Position numbers and translations under genes: made by a program. A model generated the notes under the pieces. That model did not search any database. It had not been told where the DNA came from and saw only the letters and a list, made by a program, of their open reading frames with translations. A stretch of DNA of 7,586 nucleotides from Granulicella sp. (GTDB lineage: Bacteria > Acidobacteriota > Terriglobia > Terriglobales > Acidobacteriaceae). Positions 1 through 6,554 of this stretch are shown piece by piece; position 1 is the first letter of the stretch; each line of letters starts with the position of its first letter. The stretch covers positions 1 to 7,586 of the forward strand of contig PKWK01000101.1 in NCBI GenBank assembly GCA_003133205.1, in the 5' to 3' direction.

Positions 1-75
1 CCCGGGGGCTAAAGCCCGCTTCTTTTTCTGATCCCGAGATGTCCGGGCTAAAGCCCGGACCTATCTCAGAAGCAA
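1..75. repeat. Composite REP-like hairpin repeat, copy 1
   Basis: Two hairpins in tandem. The first has GGGCT (6-10) pairing with AGCCC (13-17) across AA. The second is a perfect 9-bp inverted repeat, GTCCGGGCT (41-49) with AGCCCGGAC (52-60), again across AA. Positions 39-75 (37 bases, including the tail after the second hairpin) are identical to 6930-6966, and the first hairpin is matched near 6895-6911 with one mismatch over the CCC-to-GCCC stretch. The element lies just beyond the 3' end of the molybdenum hydroxylase gene. It has no U-tract, so it is not a classical intrinsic terminator, though the hairpins could stabilise the 3' end of that mRNA. The left edge may be cut by the window. 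Similar GGGCTTTAGCCC elements are, from memory, common in acidobacterial genomes. Confidence 0.85.
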
Positions 76-85
76 AGGCAGAGGC

Positions 86-103
86 GCGCGGCTGAAGCCG
101 TGC
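86..103. repeat. Short inverted repeat (GCGCGGCT / AGCCGTGC)
   Basis: GCGCGGCT (86-93) pairs with AGCCGTGC (96-103) across GA, as an 8-bp stem with one G-T wobble. It lies between the composite repeat and the stop codon of the minus-strand molybdenum hydroxylase gene. It differs in sequence from the GGGCTAAAGCCC family and may be a second repeat family or a 3'-end mRNA structure. No T-run follows on either strand. Confidence 0.55.
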
Positions 104-135
104 CCTTAAGCAAAACGTATCGGTGGTCTTCGTGG

Positions 136-2604
136 TCATGCGGAGACCTCGGAGGGTTCGGTGCGCGTGTCGAGGTCCTTGGTGGGGTCGAGGGGGTTGG
201 AGCCGCCGGAGCCGTTACTACCCCACCCATCGCGTTGCGATGAATGGGGCACCCCAGTTTTGGTCATGCGTTCGAAGATGTCTTCGGGGAGGAGAGGGAT
301 CTCGGTGAAGGCGATGCCGGTGGCGTGCTCGATGGCATTGAGGATGGCGGGGGCGGGGCCGTCCATGGGGAGTTCGCCGATGCCCTTTGCGCCCTGCGGG
401 CCGTGGATGCTGGGTGTTTCTTCGAAGTGGACGTGGATGGGTGGCAGGTCGGCCGAGGTGGGCATGATGTAGTTGGTCATCTGGTTATTGAGCATGAGGC
501 CGTCGACGTAGACGCATTTTTCGTAGAGCGCATAGCCGATGGCCTGGGCGACGCCGCCTTCGATCTGGCCCTTGGCGAGGACGGGGTGGATAACCTTGCC
601 GACTTCCTGGAGGGCGTGGAAGTCCTTGACCTCGGCGATGTAGGTGAGGGTGTCGACGGTGACTTCGGCGACGTAGACGGCCCAGGCGTAGGTGGGGTAG
701 GCGTCGCCTTTGTATTGGTCGTCGTCCCAGAAGATGTTGGCGGGGGCTTCGTAGCGGGCGGATGCGACGAGGGTTCCGTGCTGGGCGAGGTAGGCCAGGG
801 CGGCGCGCTTGAAGTCGGCGGATGTGTAACTGGGGAGATCGGTGGCGTGACTAGAAGCAGATCCCTCCGCTTCGCTGCGGGATGACAACAAAGGGGCGTC
901 GGGTGCGGCGAGGTAAGGTGCGAGGGTTGCGAGGAGGGATTCGGAGGCGCGCTCGACGAGTTTGCCGACGATCATGGCGGTGCGGCTGGCTACGGTGGGG
1001 CCGGAGTTGGGGACGACGGCGGTGTCGGGTTGGGCGACCAGAACTTCCTCGTAGGGGATGCGGAGCGCTTGCGCGCAGACCTGCGACAGGATGGTGTTGG
1101 TGCCCTGGCCGAACTCGGTGGAGGAGACGAGGATGCGCGGGCGGCCTTCTGCGGTGATGTCGATCTGGACGAGGGAGTCGAGGCGGCGCTCACCAGAGCC
1201 GGTGAAGCCGGAGCCGTGCATGAAGGCGGCGAAACCGATGCCGCGCTTGATAGTAGAAGTGGGATTGGAGCGGTCGAACTCGGCGCGTTTGGCGTGGTAG
1301 TTGGATTCGCGGAGGGCGCGGGTGAGGAGGTGCTGCATGTCGACGGGGTCGGAGAGGTGCTGACCGGTGGCGGTGTGCATGCCGGTGGCGAGGAAGTTGC
1401 GGCGGCGGAGTTCTTCGGGGGTGAGGCCGACGACTTTCGCGATCTTGTCCATGTGGCGTTCTAGCGCGAACAGCGATTGGGGCGCGCCGAAGCCGCGGAA
1501 GGCTCCGTGGGGCGCGATGTTGGTGGCCATGGCCTTGGCGCGGACGGTGAGGTGCGGCCAGTGGTACGGGCCGGGCGCGTGGATGGTGGCGCGGGAGAGG
1601 ACGACGGCGGAGAGCGTGGCGTAGGCGCCTCCATCGAGGGCGACTTCGATCTCGCCGGCGAGGAGTTTGCCGTCGCGCGAGACGGCGGTGCGATGGCGGG
1701 TGCGCGAGGGGTGGCGCTTGGTGGTTCCGATGAGGTCTTCGGCGCGGTCGTAGCAGATTTTGACGGGGTGGCCGGATTTTAGCGCGAGCAGAGCCGCGTG
1801 CGAACCGATGACGCTGGGGAAGTCTTCTTTGCCGCCGAAGGCTCCGCCGGTTTCGGTCTGGATGACGCGGCACTTTTCTGCGGGGAGGTTGAAGACGAGT
1901 TCGAGCGCGTGGACGAGGTAGTACGGGCACTGCATGGAGCCGGAGACGGTGACAGAGTCGAGCGTGCCGTCGGCGGCGAGATGGGCTTCGGCGATGACTC
2001 CGTTGTTCTCGATGTAGAGCTGTTCTTGAGCGCCTGTTCTGTATTCACCCTCCACAATGAAGTCGGCGGCGGCGAAGGCGGATTGCGAGGCGTCGGTGTC
2101 GCCCTTTTGCATGAGGAAGGTCTTGAAGGTGTTGGGGCTGCCGCCGAAGCCGGGGTGGTCCCAGGTGATCTTCGTCTCGTCGCCTGCGGCTCCGGCTTCG
2201 GAGTCTTCGATGGTGAAGACGCCGGGGAGTTCTTCGTAGGTGATGTGGACGGCTTCGACGGCGGCGTGGAGGACGGCGCGGTCGGGATGGGCGAGGAGGA
2301 GGATGGGTTCGGCGGGGTGGTTGATGTGCTCGGCGGCGAGGCAGGGATGGTCCTTGGTGAGGTGGACGATGGGGTTTTCGCCGGGGATGTCGGCAGCGGT
2401 GACGATGGTGAACTGGGACCAGTCGATGGCGGGCGAGAAGGCGATGGAAGTGATGCGACCGCGGGCGATGGTGGAGCGGACGGTGGCGCCGTAGCACATG
2501 CCGGGGAGCGTGATGTCGTCGACATATTGGGCTCGGCCCGTGACTTTAGCGAGGCCCTCCTTGCGAATGGGTGAAGTACCGACGATGGGGCCGGGCTCGG
2601 GCAT
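136..2604 (-). CDS. Xanthine dehydrogenase-family molybdopterin-binding (Moco) subunit
   Basis: Large catalytic subunit of a molybdenum hydroxylase, which hydroxylates an aromatic heterocycle, purine or aldehyde and passes electrons through a [2Fe-2S] subunit to an FAD subunit. The 822-residue protein has the family order. An N-terminal substrate-binding domain opens with the RKEGLAKVTGRAQYVDD region. Moco contacts follow: TGGAFGGKE (252-260), GAFRGFGAPQ (367-376, with R370 in the conserved AFRGFG loop) and EFGQGTNT (497-504). GPTVASRT comes next, and KGIGELP carries E744, the expected catalytic glutamate. The usual family end is near PEDIFERM (about 780); the last 42 residues are extra, Gly/Ser-rich and partly encoded by a hairpin repeat. 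A second repeat encodes residues 572-586. The frame is intact throughout. The ATG at 2604 has no clear Shine-Dalgarno, but the protein begins where the family does. The iron-sulfur and FAD subunits are not in the window, so the substrate cannot be assigned; xanthine dehydrogenase is only the family name. Confidence 0.93.
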   Translation of the reverse strand: MPEPGPIVGTSPIRKEGLAKVTGRAQYVDDITLPGMCYGATVRSTIARGRITSIAFSPAIDWSQFTIVTAADIPGENPIVHLTKDHPCLAAEHINHPAEPILLLAHPDRAVLHAAVEAVHITYEELPGVFTIEDSEAGAAGDETKITWDHPGFGGSPNTFKTFLMQKGDTDASQSAFAAADFIVEGEYRTGAQEQLYIENNGVIAEAHLAADGTLDSVTVSGSMQCPYYLVHALELVFNLPAEKCRVIQTETGGAFGGKEDFPSVIGSHAALLALKSGHPVKICYDRAEDLIGTTKRHPSRTRHRTAVSRDGKLLAGEIEVALDGGAYATLSAVVLSRATIHAPGPYHWPHLTVRAKAMATNIAPHGAFRGFGAPQSLFALERHMDKIAKVVGLTPEELRRRNFLATGMHTATGQHLSDPVDMQHLLTRALRESNYHAKRAEFDRSNPTSTIKRGIGFAAFMHGSGFTGSGERRLDSLVQIDITAEGRPRILVSSTEFGQGTNTILSQVCAQALRIPYEEVLVAQPDTAVVPNSGPTVASRTAMIVGKLVERASESLLATLAPYLAAPDAPLLSSRSEAEGSASSHATDLPSYTSADFKRAALAYLAQHGTLVASARYEAPANIFWDDDQYKGDAYPTYAWAVYVAEVTVDTLTYIAEVKDFHALQEVGKVIHPVLAKGQIEGGVAQAIGYALYEKCVYVDGLMLNNQMTNYIMPTSADLPPIHVHFEETPSIHGPQGAKGIGELPMDGPAPAILNAIEHATGIAFTEIPLLPEDIFERMTKTGVPHSSQRDGWGSNGSGGSNPLDPTKDLDTRTEPSEVSA
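221..249. repeat. Hairpin repeat inside the 3' end of the Moco-subunit gene
   Basis: Highly symmetric structure. An outer stem CCCCA (221-225) pairs with TGGGG (245-249), then comes a 2x2 internal loop CC/AA, then an inner stem CATCGC (228-233) with GCGATG (237-242), closed by GTT. It is read in frame on the minus strand as residues 786-795 (PHSSQRDGWG) of the molybdenum hydroxylase tail, after the conserved end of the family. The flank towards 263 (GGGGTGCCCC on the minus strand) may belong to the same element. From memory, elements of this look recur between genes in acidobacteria; that could not be checked. Confidence 0.65.
851..890 (-). repeat. Dispersed repeat element embedded in frame in the Moco-subunit gene
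   Basis: Read on the minus strand, this stretch contains TCATCCCGCAGCGAAGCGG followed by AGGGATCTGCTTC, which I recognise as the core of a small intergenic repeat seen many times in acidobacterial and some other genomes. Possible pairings are ATCCC (861-865) with GGGAT (879-883), or alternatively CCGC (867-870) with GCGG (877-880). Here it is coding: it supplies residues 572-586 (LLSSRSEAEGSASSH), a low-complexity Ser/Ala/Glu stretch unlike the protein around it. It sits between the conserved VASRTAMIVGKLVERA segment and the SADFKRAALAYLAQ segment, a place likely to be a surface linker. Only one copy is in the window, so the repeat identity rests on recall. Confidence 0.6.
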
Positions 2605-2676
2605 AGGGGTTATGCGGTTTCGGGTATCCGATGAGGATAGAACGAAATGGGGTGGATGGGAATAGGGTTGAGTTGT

Positions 2677-3225
2677 CTAAGGGGTGGCGCGGTGGCGGCG
2701 CCACTCTTCGGCGGTGATGGACCAGATCTCGGTGGGGAGGCGGCCGCTGACGTAGTCGCGTTCTTCGGTGGCGATCATGCGCATGCCGTTCTTCTGGGAG
2801 ATGCGGCGGGAGGCGGTGTTGGCGGCGGCTTTGGCGACGCGCATCTCGGGGAGGCCGAGGGTGTTGAACCAGAAATCGTTGACGGCGGTGGTGGCTTCGG
2901 TCATGAGGCCCTGGCCTTGCCAGGGGAGGCCGAGCCAGAAGCCGCGATTGTCGTTGGCGCGCTTCATCAGGGAGATGAGGCCGATGAGTTGGGCGGGGTT
3001 GGTCTTGAGGCGGAGCGACCAGTGCCACTCGTCGCCGCGGGCGATGGCGGGGAGGGCGATGTCGCGGTAGAAGGTGAGGGCTCCGTCGGCGGGGTAGGGC
3101 CAGGGGACGCGGGCGGCGAGGAGGCGGACGACCTCCCAGTGGGGGAAGAGGCGCTGGGTCTGCTCGGCGTCGTCGAGCGAGGCGGGGTGGAGGATGAGGC
3201 GCGGGGTTTCGAGTTGGGGGATCAT
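2677..3225 (-). CDS. GNAT-family N-acetyltransferase (RimJ/RimL type)
   Basis: Cytoplasmic acetyl-CoA-dependent N-acetyltransferase of 182 residues, close to the usual size for RimJ/RimL-like single-domain enzymes. The N-terminus LETPRLILHPASLDDA is the typical beta-1 opening of this group. GFWLGLPWQGQGLMTEA (95-111) is motif A, with Q103-G104-Q105-G106 as the acetyl-CoA pyrophosphate-binding loop. NTASRRISQKNGMR (136-149) is the motif B region, with N136 and S139 and the conserved KNGM turn. The protein ends in an aromatic/basic beta strand region (EIWSITAEEWRRH). The acceptor, either a ribosomal protein N-terminus or a small molecule, cannot be told from sequence. The ATG at 3225 lacks an obvious Shine-Dalgarno but fits the family start. 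The molybdenum hydroxylase gene begins 72 bases downstream on the same strand, so co-transcription is possible, though no functional link is evident. A divergent small gene lies 127 bases upstream. Confidence 0.9.
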   Translation of the reverse strand: MIPQLETPRLILHPASLDDAEQTQRLFPHWEVVRLLAARVPWPYPADGALTFYRDIALPAIARGDEWHWSLRLKTNPAQLIGLISLMKRANDNRGFWLGLPWQGQGLMTEATTAVNDFWFNTLGLPEMRVAKAAANTASRRISQKNGMRMIATEERDYVSGRLPTEIWSITAEEWRRHRATP

Positions 3226-3352
3226 GTTGATTCGATTTGAGATTGAACTTTAGCTGCGTCGGCTGCGAAAATCCACAGTTTCAATGCCGGGTTGGGAACG
3301 TTTAGTTTCGGGGATGAGAGTCGTATTATGGAGATTCAGTTGGGGAGATTCA

Positions 3353-3565
3353 ATGCCATTTCCGATCAGAGTTTGCGTTGTGTGTGAAGAAGAGTTCGAG
3401 CTGAAGCCGGACAAGCCTGGCTTTGCTAACCGGTGTCCGCAGTGCAGCGAGCCTGAGGCGGATGGGCCGGTGGGCAAAGGCAGCGGGGACGTGCTCAAGA
3501 CGTCTCGTGAGGCGAATGCGGCGCGGCGGGCGGCGATGAAAGACATGCTGTATAGCGGGAAATAG
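3353..3565 (+). CDS. Small two-CxxC putative zinc-ribbon protein, function unknown
   Basis: A 70-residue cytoplasmic protein starting MPFPIRVCVVCEEEFELK. Cysteines C8, C11, C28 and C31 form two CxxC pairs 16 residues apart, the spacing of a zinc ribbon or rubredoxin-like knuckle. The remaining 39 residues are hydrophilic and basic (SREANAARRAAMKDML), probably helical, and could bind nucleic acid or a partner protein. The start at 3353 is preferred over in-frame starts at 3284 and 3314 because GGGGAGA lies 4 bases before it and the upstream residues look non-conserved. A possible -10 box, TATTAT, is at 3324-3329, with no good -35. The stop lies 19 bases from the end of the convergent secreted-protein gene. 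I do not recognise a named family. Intact codons, the good ribosome site and paired cysteines support a real gene. Confidence 0.75.
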   Translation: MPFPIRVCVVCEEEFELKPDKPGFANRCPQCSEPEADGPVGKGSGDVLKTSREANAARRAAMKDMLYSGK

Positions 3566-3584
3566 CCGGGTCAGGAAAAGCGCT

Positions 3585-4067
3585 CTACGGGCGACGCGGC
3601 AAGTCGATCGGCCTGGTGAATGATTTTTTGTGGCTGTTGTACCAAACGGCTTTGCAGGTTGCCTGGTCCGGCCGCTCTTCCCACGCAGATCCGTCCTGAT
3701 ACAGGACGCTGGTGAGCACGAGGGCGCCACCACCACCGTGCTCGAAGTCTAGATTCGCGCGATCCCATGAGAGTGTTTTGGATTCGCCTGGCTTGATCTG
3801 TTTATTCCAGCCGAACTCTCGCAGGGGCCTTGAGTCATCGAGGTCGTAGTGGACCCACTTCCAGTGCTCGGTTGCATCGGCAAGTGCGGCGTAGAAGGTG
3901 AGCCCAACGATCGTCTTGCCGCTGGTGTTTTGGATGCGTGTGCTTACGGCATCCGGGTTGAGCTTCAGGAAGTTAACCGGACAGGTGGGGGATGGGGGAT
4001 TTGTTTGCGGCAAGAGTGGGGATGTAAAAGCGATCAATACCAGGCCGAGAATCCGGTGAGACTTCAT
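3585..4067 (-). CDS. Small secreted protein of unknown function, probable beta-sandwich
   Basis: A 160-residue protein with an N-terminal signal peptide: basic MKSHR, then hydrophobic ILGLVLIAFTSPLL, with probable cleavage near residues 20-22. It is therefore expected in the periplasm or outside the cell. The mature part has two cysteines, C29 and C138, likely a disulfide. The pattern RIQNTSGKTIVGLTFYAALAD followed by LREFGWNKQIKPGESKTLSWD resembles Ig-like or FxLYD-type beta-sandwich domains, where a conserved asparagine-rich strand is followed by a proline-glycine turn. This is inference from pattern only. The start at 4067 is chosen over 4091 because GGAGAAA lies upstream of it and the signal peptide then begins properly. 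It shares strand with the M20 peptidase gene, whose stop is 109 bases upstream. The tail is basic (TRPIDLPRRP). No enzymatic motif is visible. Confidence 0.8.
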   Translation of the reverse strand: MKSHRILGLVLIAFTSPLLPQTNPPSPTCPVNFLKLNPDAVSTRIQNTSGKTIVGLTFYAALADATEHWKWVHYDLDDSRPLREFGWNKQIKPGESKTLSWDRANLDFEHGGGGALVLTSVLYQDGSAWEERPDQATCKAVWYNSHKKSFTRPIDLPRRP

Positions 4068-4176
4068 GTGTGCTTTCTCCGCGTATTGCATGCGTTCGGT
4101 TTAGTCCTGCTCCCGACCGCCCATCTTACACCTGCACTCTCTGTGACCCTATGGCATCGCGAATGTCGCGGAATGG
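4068..4176. other. Short intergenic stretch between peptidase and secreted-protein genes
   Basis: It lies between two minus-strand genes. It includes the ribosome binding site of the secreted-protein gene near 4077-4080 and a small hairpin CGCGA-ATG-TCGCG at 4158-4170, just beyond the peptidase stop. No T-run follows, so termination there is doubtful. No other structure, RNA gene or coding potential was seen. Confidence 0.4.
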
Positions 4177-5589
4177 CTATGGGAGATTGGTCGATAACGT
4201 CTTGACCAGGTCGTAGAGGAACTGCTGGCCTTCGTAGAAGGATGTGACGAGGAGGCGCTCGTCGCGGCCGTGGAAGCGGATGTCGTCGCGGTCCATGAAG
4301 AAGCCCTGGACGCCGTAGGTGGGGATTCCGGCGGCGCGGAGGTAGGCTCCGTCGGTGGCGTAGGGGACCATGATGGGGACTACGGGGACGCTGGGCCAGA
4401 GCTTTTGTGTGGCGGTGGTGACGGCGTTCATGACCTGCGGGTTGAGCGGCGAGCCGGGAGCTTTGTTGACTTCGCCGAGGATGGTGATGGAGACCTGGTC
4501 GTCTGCGACGATGCGCTTGAGGGTGGATTGGACGTAGTCGGCGGAGTCCTCGGGCAGGACGCGGCAGTTGATGTTGGCGGCGGCAAGTTGGGGGAGCGCG
4601 TTGATGGCGTGGCCGCCTTCAAGTTGAGTTGCTACGCATGTCGTCCGGAGCATGGAGTTCCACGTGGGCGATGCGGCGGCGGCGCGCTGGAGGGAGGCCT
4701 GGGAGGTAGGGTCGAAGCCTTTGAGCGCGAGCGCGGCGGGGCCGGTTTCGATGCTGGACATCTGGTGGAAGTAGGCGGCGGTGGCGTCGTTGGTCTTGAG
4801 CGGGAAGCCGAAGGTGGCCAGGCGGGTGAGCGCGCCGGCGAGACGGTAGATGGCGTTGTCGGGGACGGGCATGGAGCTGTGGCCGCCCTTGTTGTGGACC
4901 TCGAAGCGGAAGCTGACCATGTATTTTTCGCCGGCCTGGACGTCGTTGGCGATCTTTTTGCCGTGCGAGAGTTCGCCATAGCCGCCTTCGTTGAGGGCGA
5001 ACTCGGCGTCGATGAGGCCGCGGTGATTCTTGAGCAGCCACTCGATTCCGCTGTAGGGGCCTCCACCCTCTTCGTCGGCGGTGAGGGCGACGATGATGTC
5101 GCGGTCGGGAACGAAGCCTTCGCGCTTCATGCGGATGAGGTTGGCGATCCAGATGGCGGCCTGGTCTTTGTCGTCGGAGGTGCCGCGGCCGTAGAAGTAG
5201 CCGTCTTTCTCGGTGAAGACGTAGGGGTCGAGGTCGGGGGACCAGTCTTCGCGCTTGGCTTCGACTACGTCCTCGTGGGCGAGGAGGAGGAGAGGCTTGT
5301 GGGCGCCGGTGCCGTGGAGGCGGACAACGAGGTTCTGTTTGGTGGGGATGGCGCCGCCGAGGAAGATGTCGGACGAGGGGAAGCCGGCGGCGCGGAGGCG
5401 TGCGGCGGCGGCTTCGGCGACGGGTGTGGTCGAGCCGGTGGTGTAGCCGGATTTGATCTCGATGAACTGCTTGTAGATGTCGTGGGCTAGCTGCTGGTCG
5501 GCGGGCGGGGGCATGGTCTGGGCGGAGAGGGATGCGGCCACGCAGATGCAGGCGACAGTCAGGAGTCGGGTCATGCGGAATTGTTGCAC
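4177..5589 (-). CDS. Secreted M20-family metallopeptidase (zinc carboxypeptidase-like)
   Basis: Di-zinc exopeptidase or amidohydrolase of the M20 family, expected to act outside the cytoplasm on peptides or N-acyl amino acids. The signal peptide is clear: MTRLLTVACICVAASLSAQ with a signal-peptidase I type LSA-Q site. Catalytic elements, numbered from the GTG at 5589, are H105 and D107 (LLLLAHEDVV), bridging D139 (GRGTSDD), E173-E174 (TADEEGG: general base and ligand), E201 (LNEGG) and H440 (RFHGRDERL). The HNKGGHSSMP segment (232-241) marks the lid/dimerisation domain insert. At 470 residues the length is typical of secreted M20 proteins. The usual GHxDVV motif reads AHEDVV, a tolerated change that keeps H and D. 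The start may be GTG 5589 or ATG 5574; the latter gives a more classical signal peptide, and neither has a strong Shine-Dalgarno. It is divergent from the amidohydrolase. The substrate is unknown. Confidence 0.93.
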   Translation of the reverse strand: MQQFRMTRLLTVACICVAASLSAQTMPPPADQQLAHDIYKQFIEIKSGYTTGSTTPVAEAAAARLRAAGFPSSDIFLGGAIPTKQNLVVRLHGTGAHKPLLLLAHEDVVEAKREDWSPDLDPYVFTEKDGYFYGRGTSDDKDQAAIWIANLIRMKREGFVPDRDIIVALTADEEGGGPYSGIEWLLKNHRGLIDAEFALNEGGYGELSHGKKIANDVQAGEKYMVSFRFEVHNKGGHSSMPVPDNAIYRLAGALTRLATFGFPLKTNDATAAYFHQMSSIETGPAALALKGFDPTSQASLQRAAAASPTWNSMLRTTCVATQLEGGHAINALPQLAAANINCRVLPEDSADYVQSTLKRIVADDQVSITILGEVNKAPGSPLNPQVMNAVTTATQKLWPSVPVVPIMVPYATDGAYLRAAGIPTYGVQGFFMDRDDIRFHGRDERLLVTSFYEGQQFLYDLVKTLSTNLP

Positions 5590-5693
5590 AGGTTGTATCG
5601 GAAACTGAAAGAGAGTAGTCCCACGATAGGCGCGATGAGACTGCGCCGATCATGGGGCACCCGCGTCGGCTTGGCGGTAGGATTGGGGAGCGG
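5590..5693. promoter_or_regulatory. Divergent intergenic region between peptidase and amidohydrolase
   Basis: About 100 bases must hold promoters for both directions, since the peptidase reads left and the amidohydrolase reads right. I found no pair of -35 and -10 boxes with good spacing on either strand. A purine-rich GGGGAG at 5685-5690 and GGAGGG at 5696-5701 are ribosome-site candidates for the amidohydrolase. The regulatory role is inferred from gene orientation only. Confidence 0.4.
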
Positions 5694-6554
5694 ATGGAGG
5701 GCAGTGTGAGCGGGACTGGACGGGTAGAGACGATTGATGCGCATCATCATCTGTGGCGGTATACGCCGGTGGAGTATGGATGGATCGACGAGGAGATGCA
5801 GGCGCTGCGGCAGGATTTTCTACCGAAGGATTTGATTGCGGAGATGGCTGCGGCGGGCATCGATGGGACCGTTGCGGTGCAGGCGCGGCAGACGCTGGAG
5901 GAGACGCGCTGGCTGCTCGACCTGGCGGGTGCGAATGATGCGATTCGCGGCGTGGTGGGCTGGGCTCCGATTGCGGGGGAGGAGTTTCCGGAATGCATGG
6001 AGGAGTTCGATGGGCGCGAAAAGCTGAAGGGTCTGCGGCATGTGATCCAGGGCGAGAAGGATGAGCACTACATTTTGCGCGAGGATTTCAACTCGGGGAT
6101 TCGGACGCTGGTGGGCAGCGGGCTGGTGTACGAGATTCTGATCTATGAGAGGTATCTGGCGGACACGATCGACTTTGTGGATGAGCATCCCGAGCAGGTG
6201 TTTGTGCTGGACCATGTGGCGAAGCCGCTGATTGCAGGCGGGGTGCTGGAGCCGTGGGCGACGCGGATGCGCGAGCTTGGGCGGCGGGAGAATGTGTGGT
6301 GCAAGGTGTCGGGGATGGTGACGGAGGCGGATTGGAAGACGTGGTCGCCGGAGACGTTGAAGCCTTATCTGGATGTCGTGGTGGAGGCGTTTGGGCCGGA
6401 GCGGTTGATGGCGGGGTCGGACTGGCCGGTGTGTTTGGTGGCGAGTGGGTATGCGCAGTGGTTTGAGGTGCTGCGGACGTATTTTGCTGGGTTCAGCGAG
6501 GCGGAACGGGCGGCGGTGTTTGGGGGGACTGCGATTGGGGTTTACGGGTTGTGA
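5694..6554 (+). CDS. Amidohydrolase_2 / COG3618 TIM-barrel metal-dependent hydrolase
   Basis: Predicted cytoplasmic metal-dependent hydrolase of the amidohydrolase-2 family, the group that contains L-fuconolactonase, L-rhamnonolactonase and 2-pyrone-4,6-dicarboxylate lactonase. At 286 residues it has the usual length. The N-terminal strand VETIDAHHHLW gives the metal-binding HxH (H17, H19). LRHVIQ (114-119) and the VLDHVAKP strand (171-178, H174) are further active-site strands. MAGSDWPV (239-246) carries D243, the expected catalytic or metal-binding aspartate at barrel strand 8. This arrangement favours a lactonase acting in sugar-acid breakdown, but the sugar cannot be named. Two starts compete: ATG 5694 has GGGGAG only 3 bases away, while GTG 5706 has GGAGGG 4 bases away and would give 282 residues. 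The stop codon lies inside a 7-bp tandem repeat. No sugar transporter or dehydrogenase partner is nearby. Confidence 0.9.
   Translation: MEGSVSGTGRVETIDAHHHLWRYTPVEYGWIDEEMQALRQDFLPKDLIAEMAAAGIDGTVAVQARQTLEETRWLLDLAGANDAIRGVVGWAPIAGEEFPECMEEFDGREKLKGLRHVIQGEKDEHYILREDFNSGIRTLVGSGLVYEILIYERYLADTIDFVDEHPEQVFVLDHVAKPLIAGGVLEPWATRMRELGRRENVWCKVSGMVTEADWKTWSPETLKPYLDVVVEAFGPERLMAGSDWPVCLVASGYAQWFEVLRTYFAGFSEAERAAVFGGTAIGVYGL

Noticed and set aside
39..60. Intrinsic terminator for the Moco-subunit gene
   Set aside because: The hairpin is strong, but no T-run follows on the minus strand and the same hairpin occurs between yacG and pgpA, so it is better explained as a dispersed repeat.
851..890. Frameshift or pseudogene in the Moco subunit caused by the embedded repeat
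   Set aside because: The frame is continuous from 2604 to 136 and conserved motifs are in phase on both sides, including the catalytic glutamate region downstream.
1798..2574. 258-codon plus-strand frame opposite the Moco subunit
   Set aside because: Low-complexity Gly/Asp/Val-rich antisense product; the minus strand carries a complete family match.
4270..5490. 406-codon open frame on the plus strand opposite the M20 peptidase
   Set aside because: Its product is a Gly/Val/Asp/Glu-rich sequence with no domain pattern, as expected for the antisense of a high-GC gene. The minus-strand frame has all M20 catalytic motifs.
5520..5574. Lipoprotein signal on the M20 peptidase (cysteines in TVACICVAA)
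   Set aside because: The residues before the cysteines do not fit the lipobox well, and a normal signal-peptidase I site (SLSA-Q) follows.
4619..5653. 344-codon minus-strand frame overlapping the M20 peptidase
   Set aside because: The product is extremely Arg/Pro/His-rich, typical of an alternate frame of GC-rich coding DNA, and has no motif.
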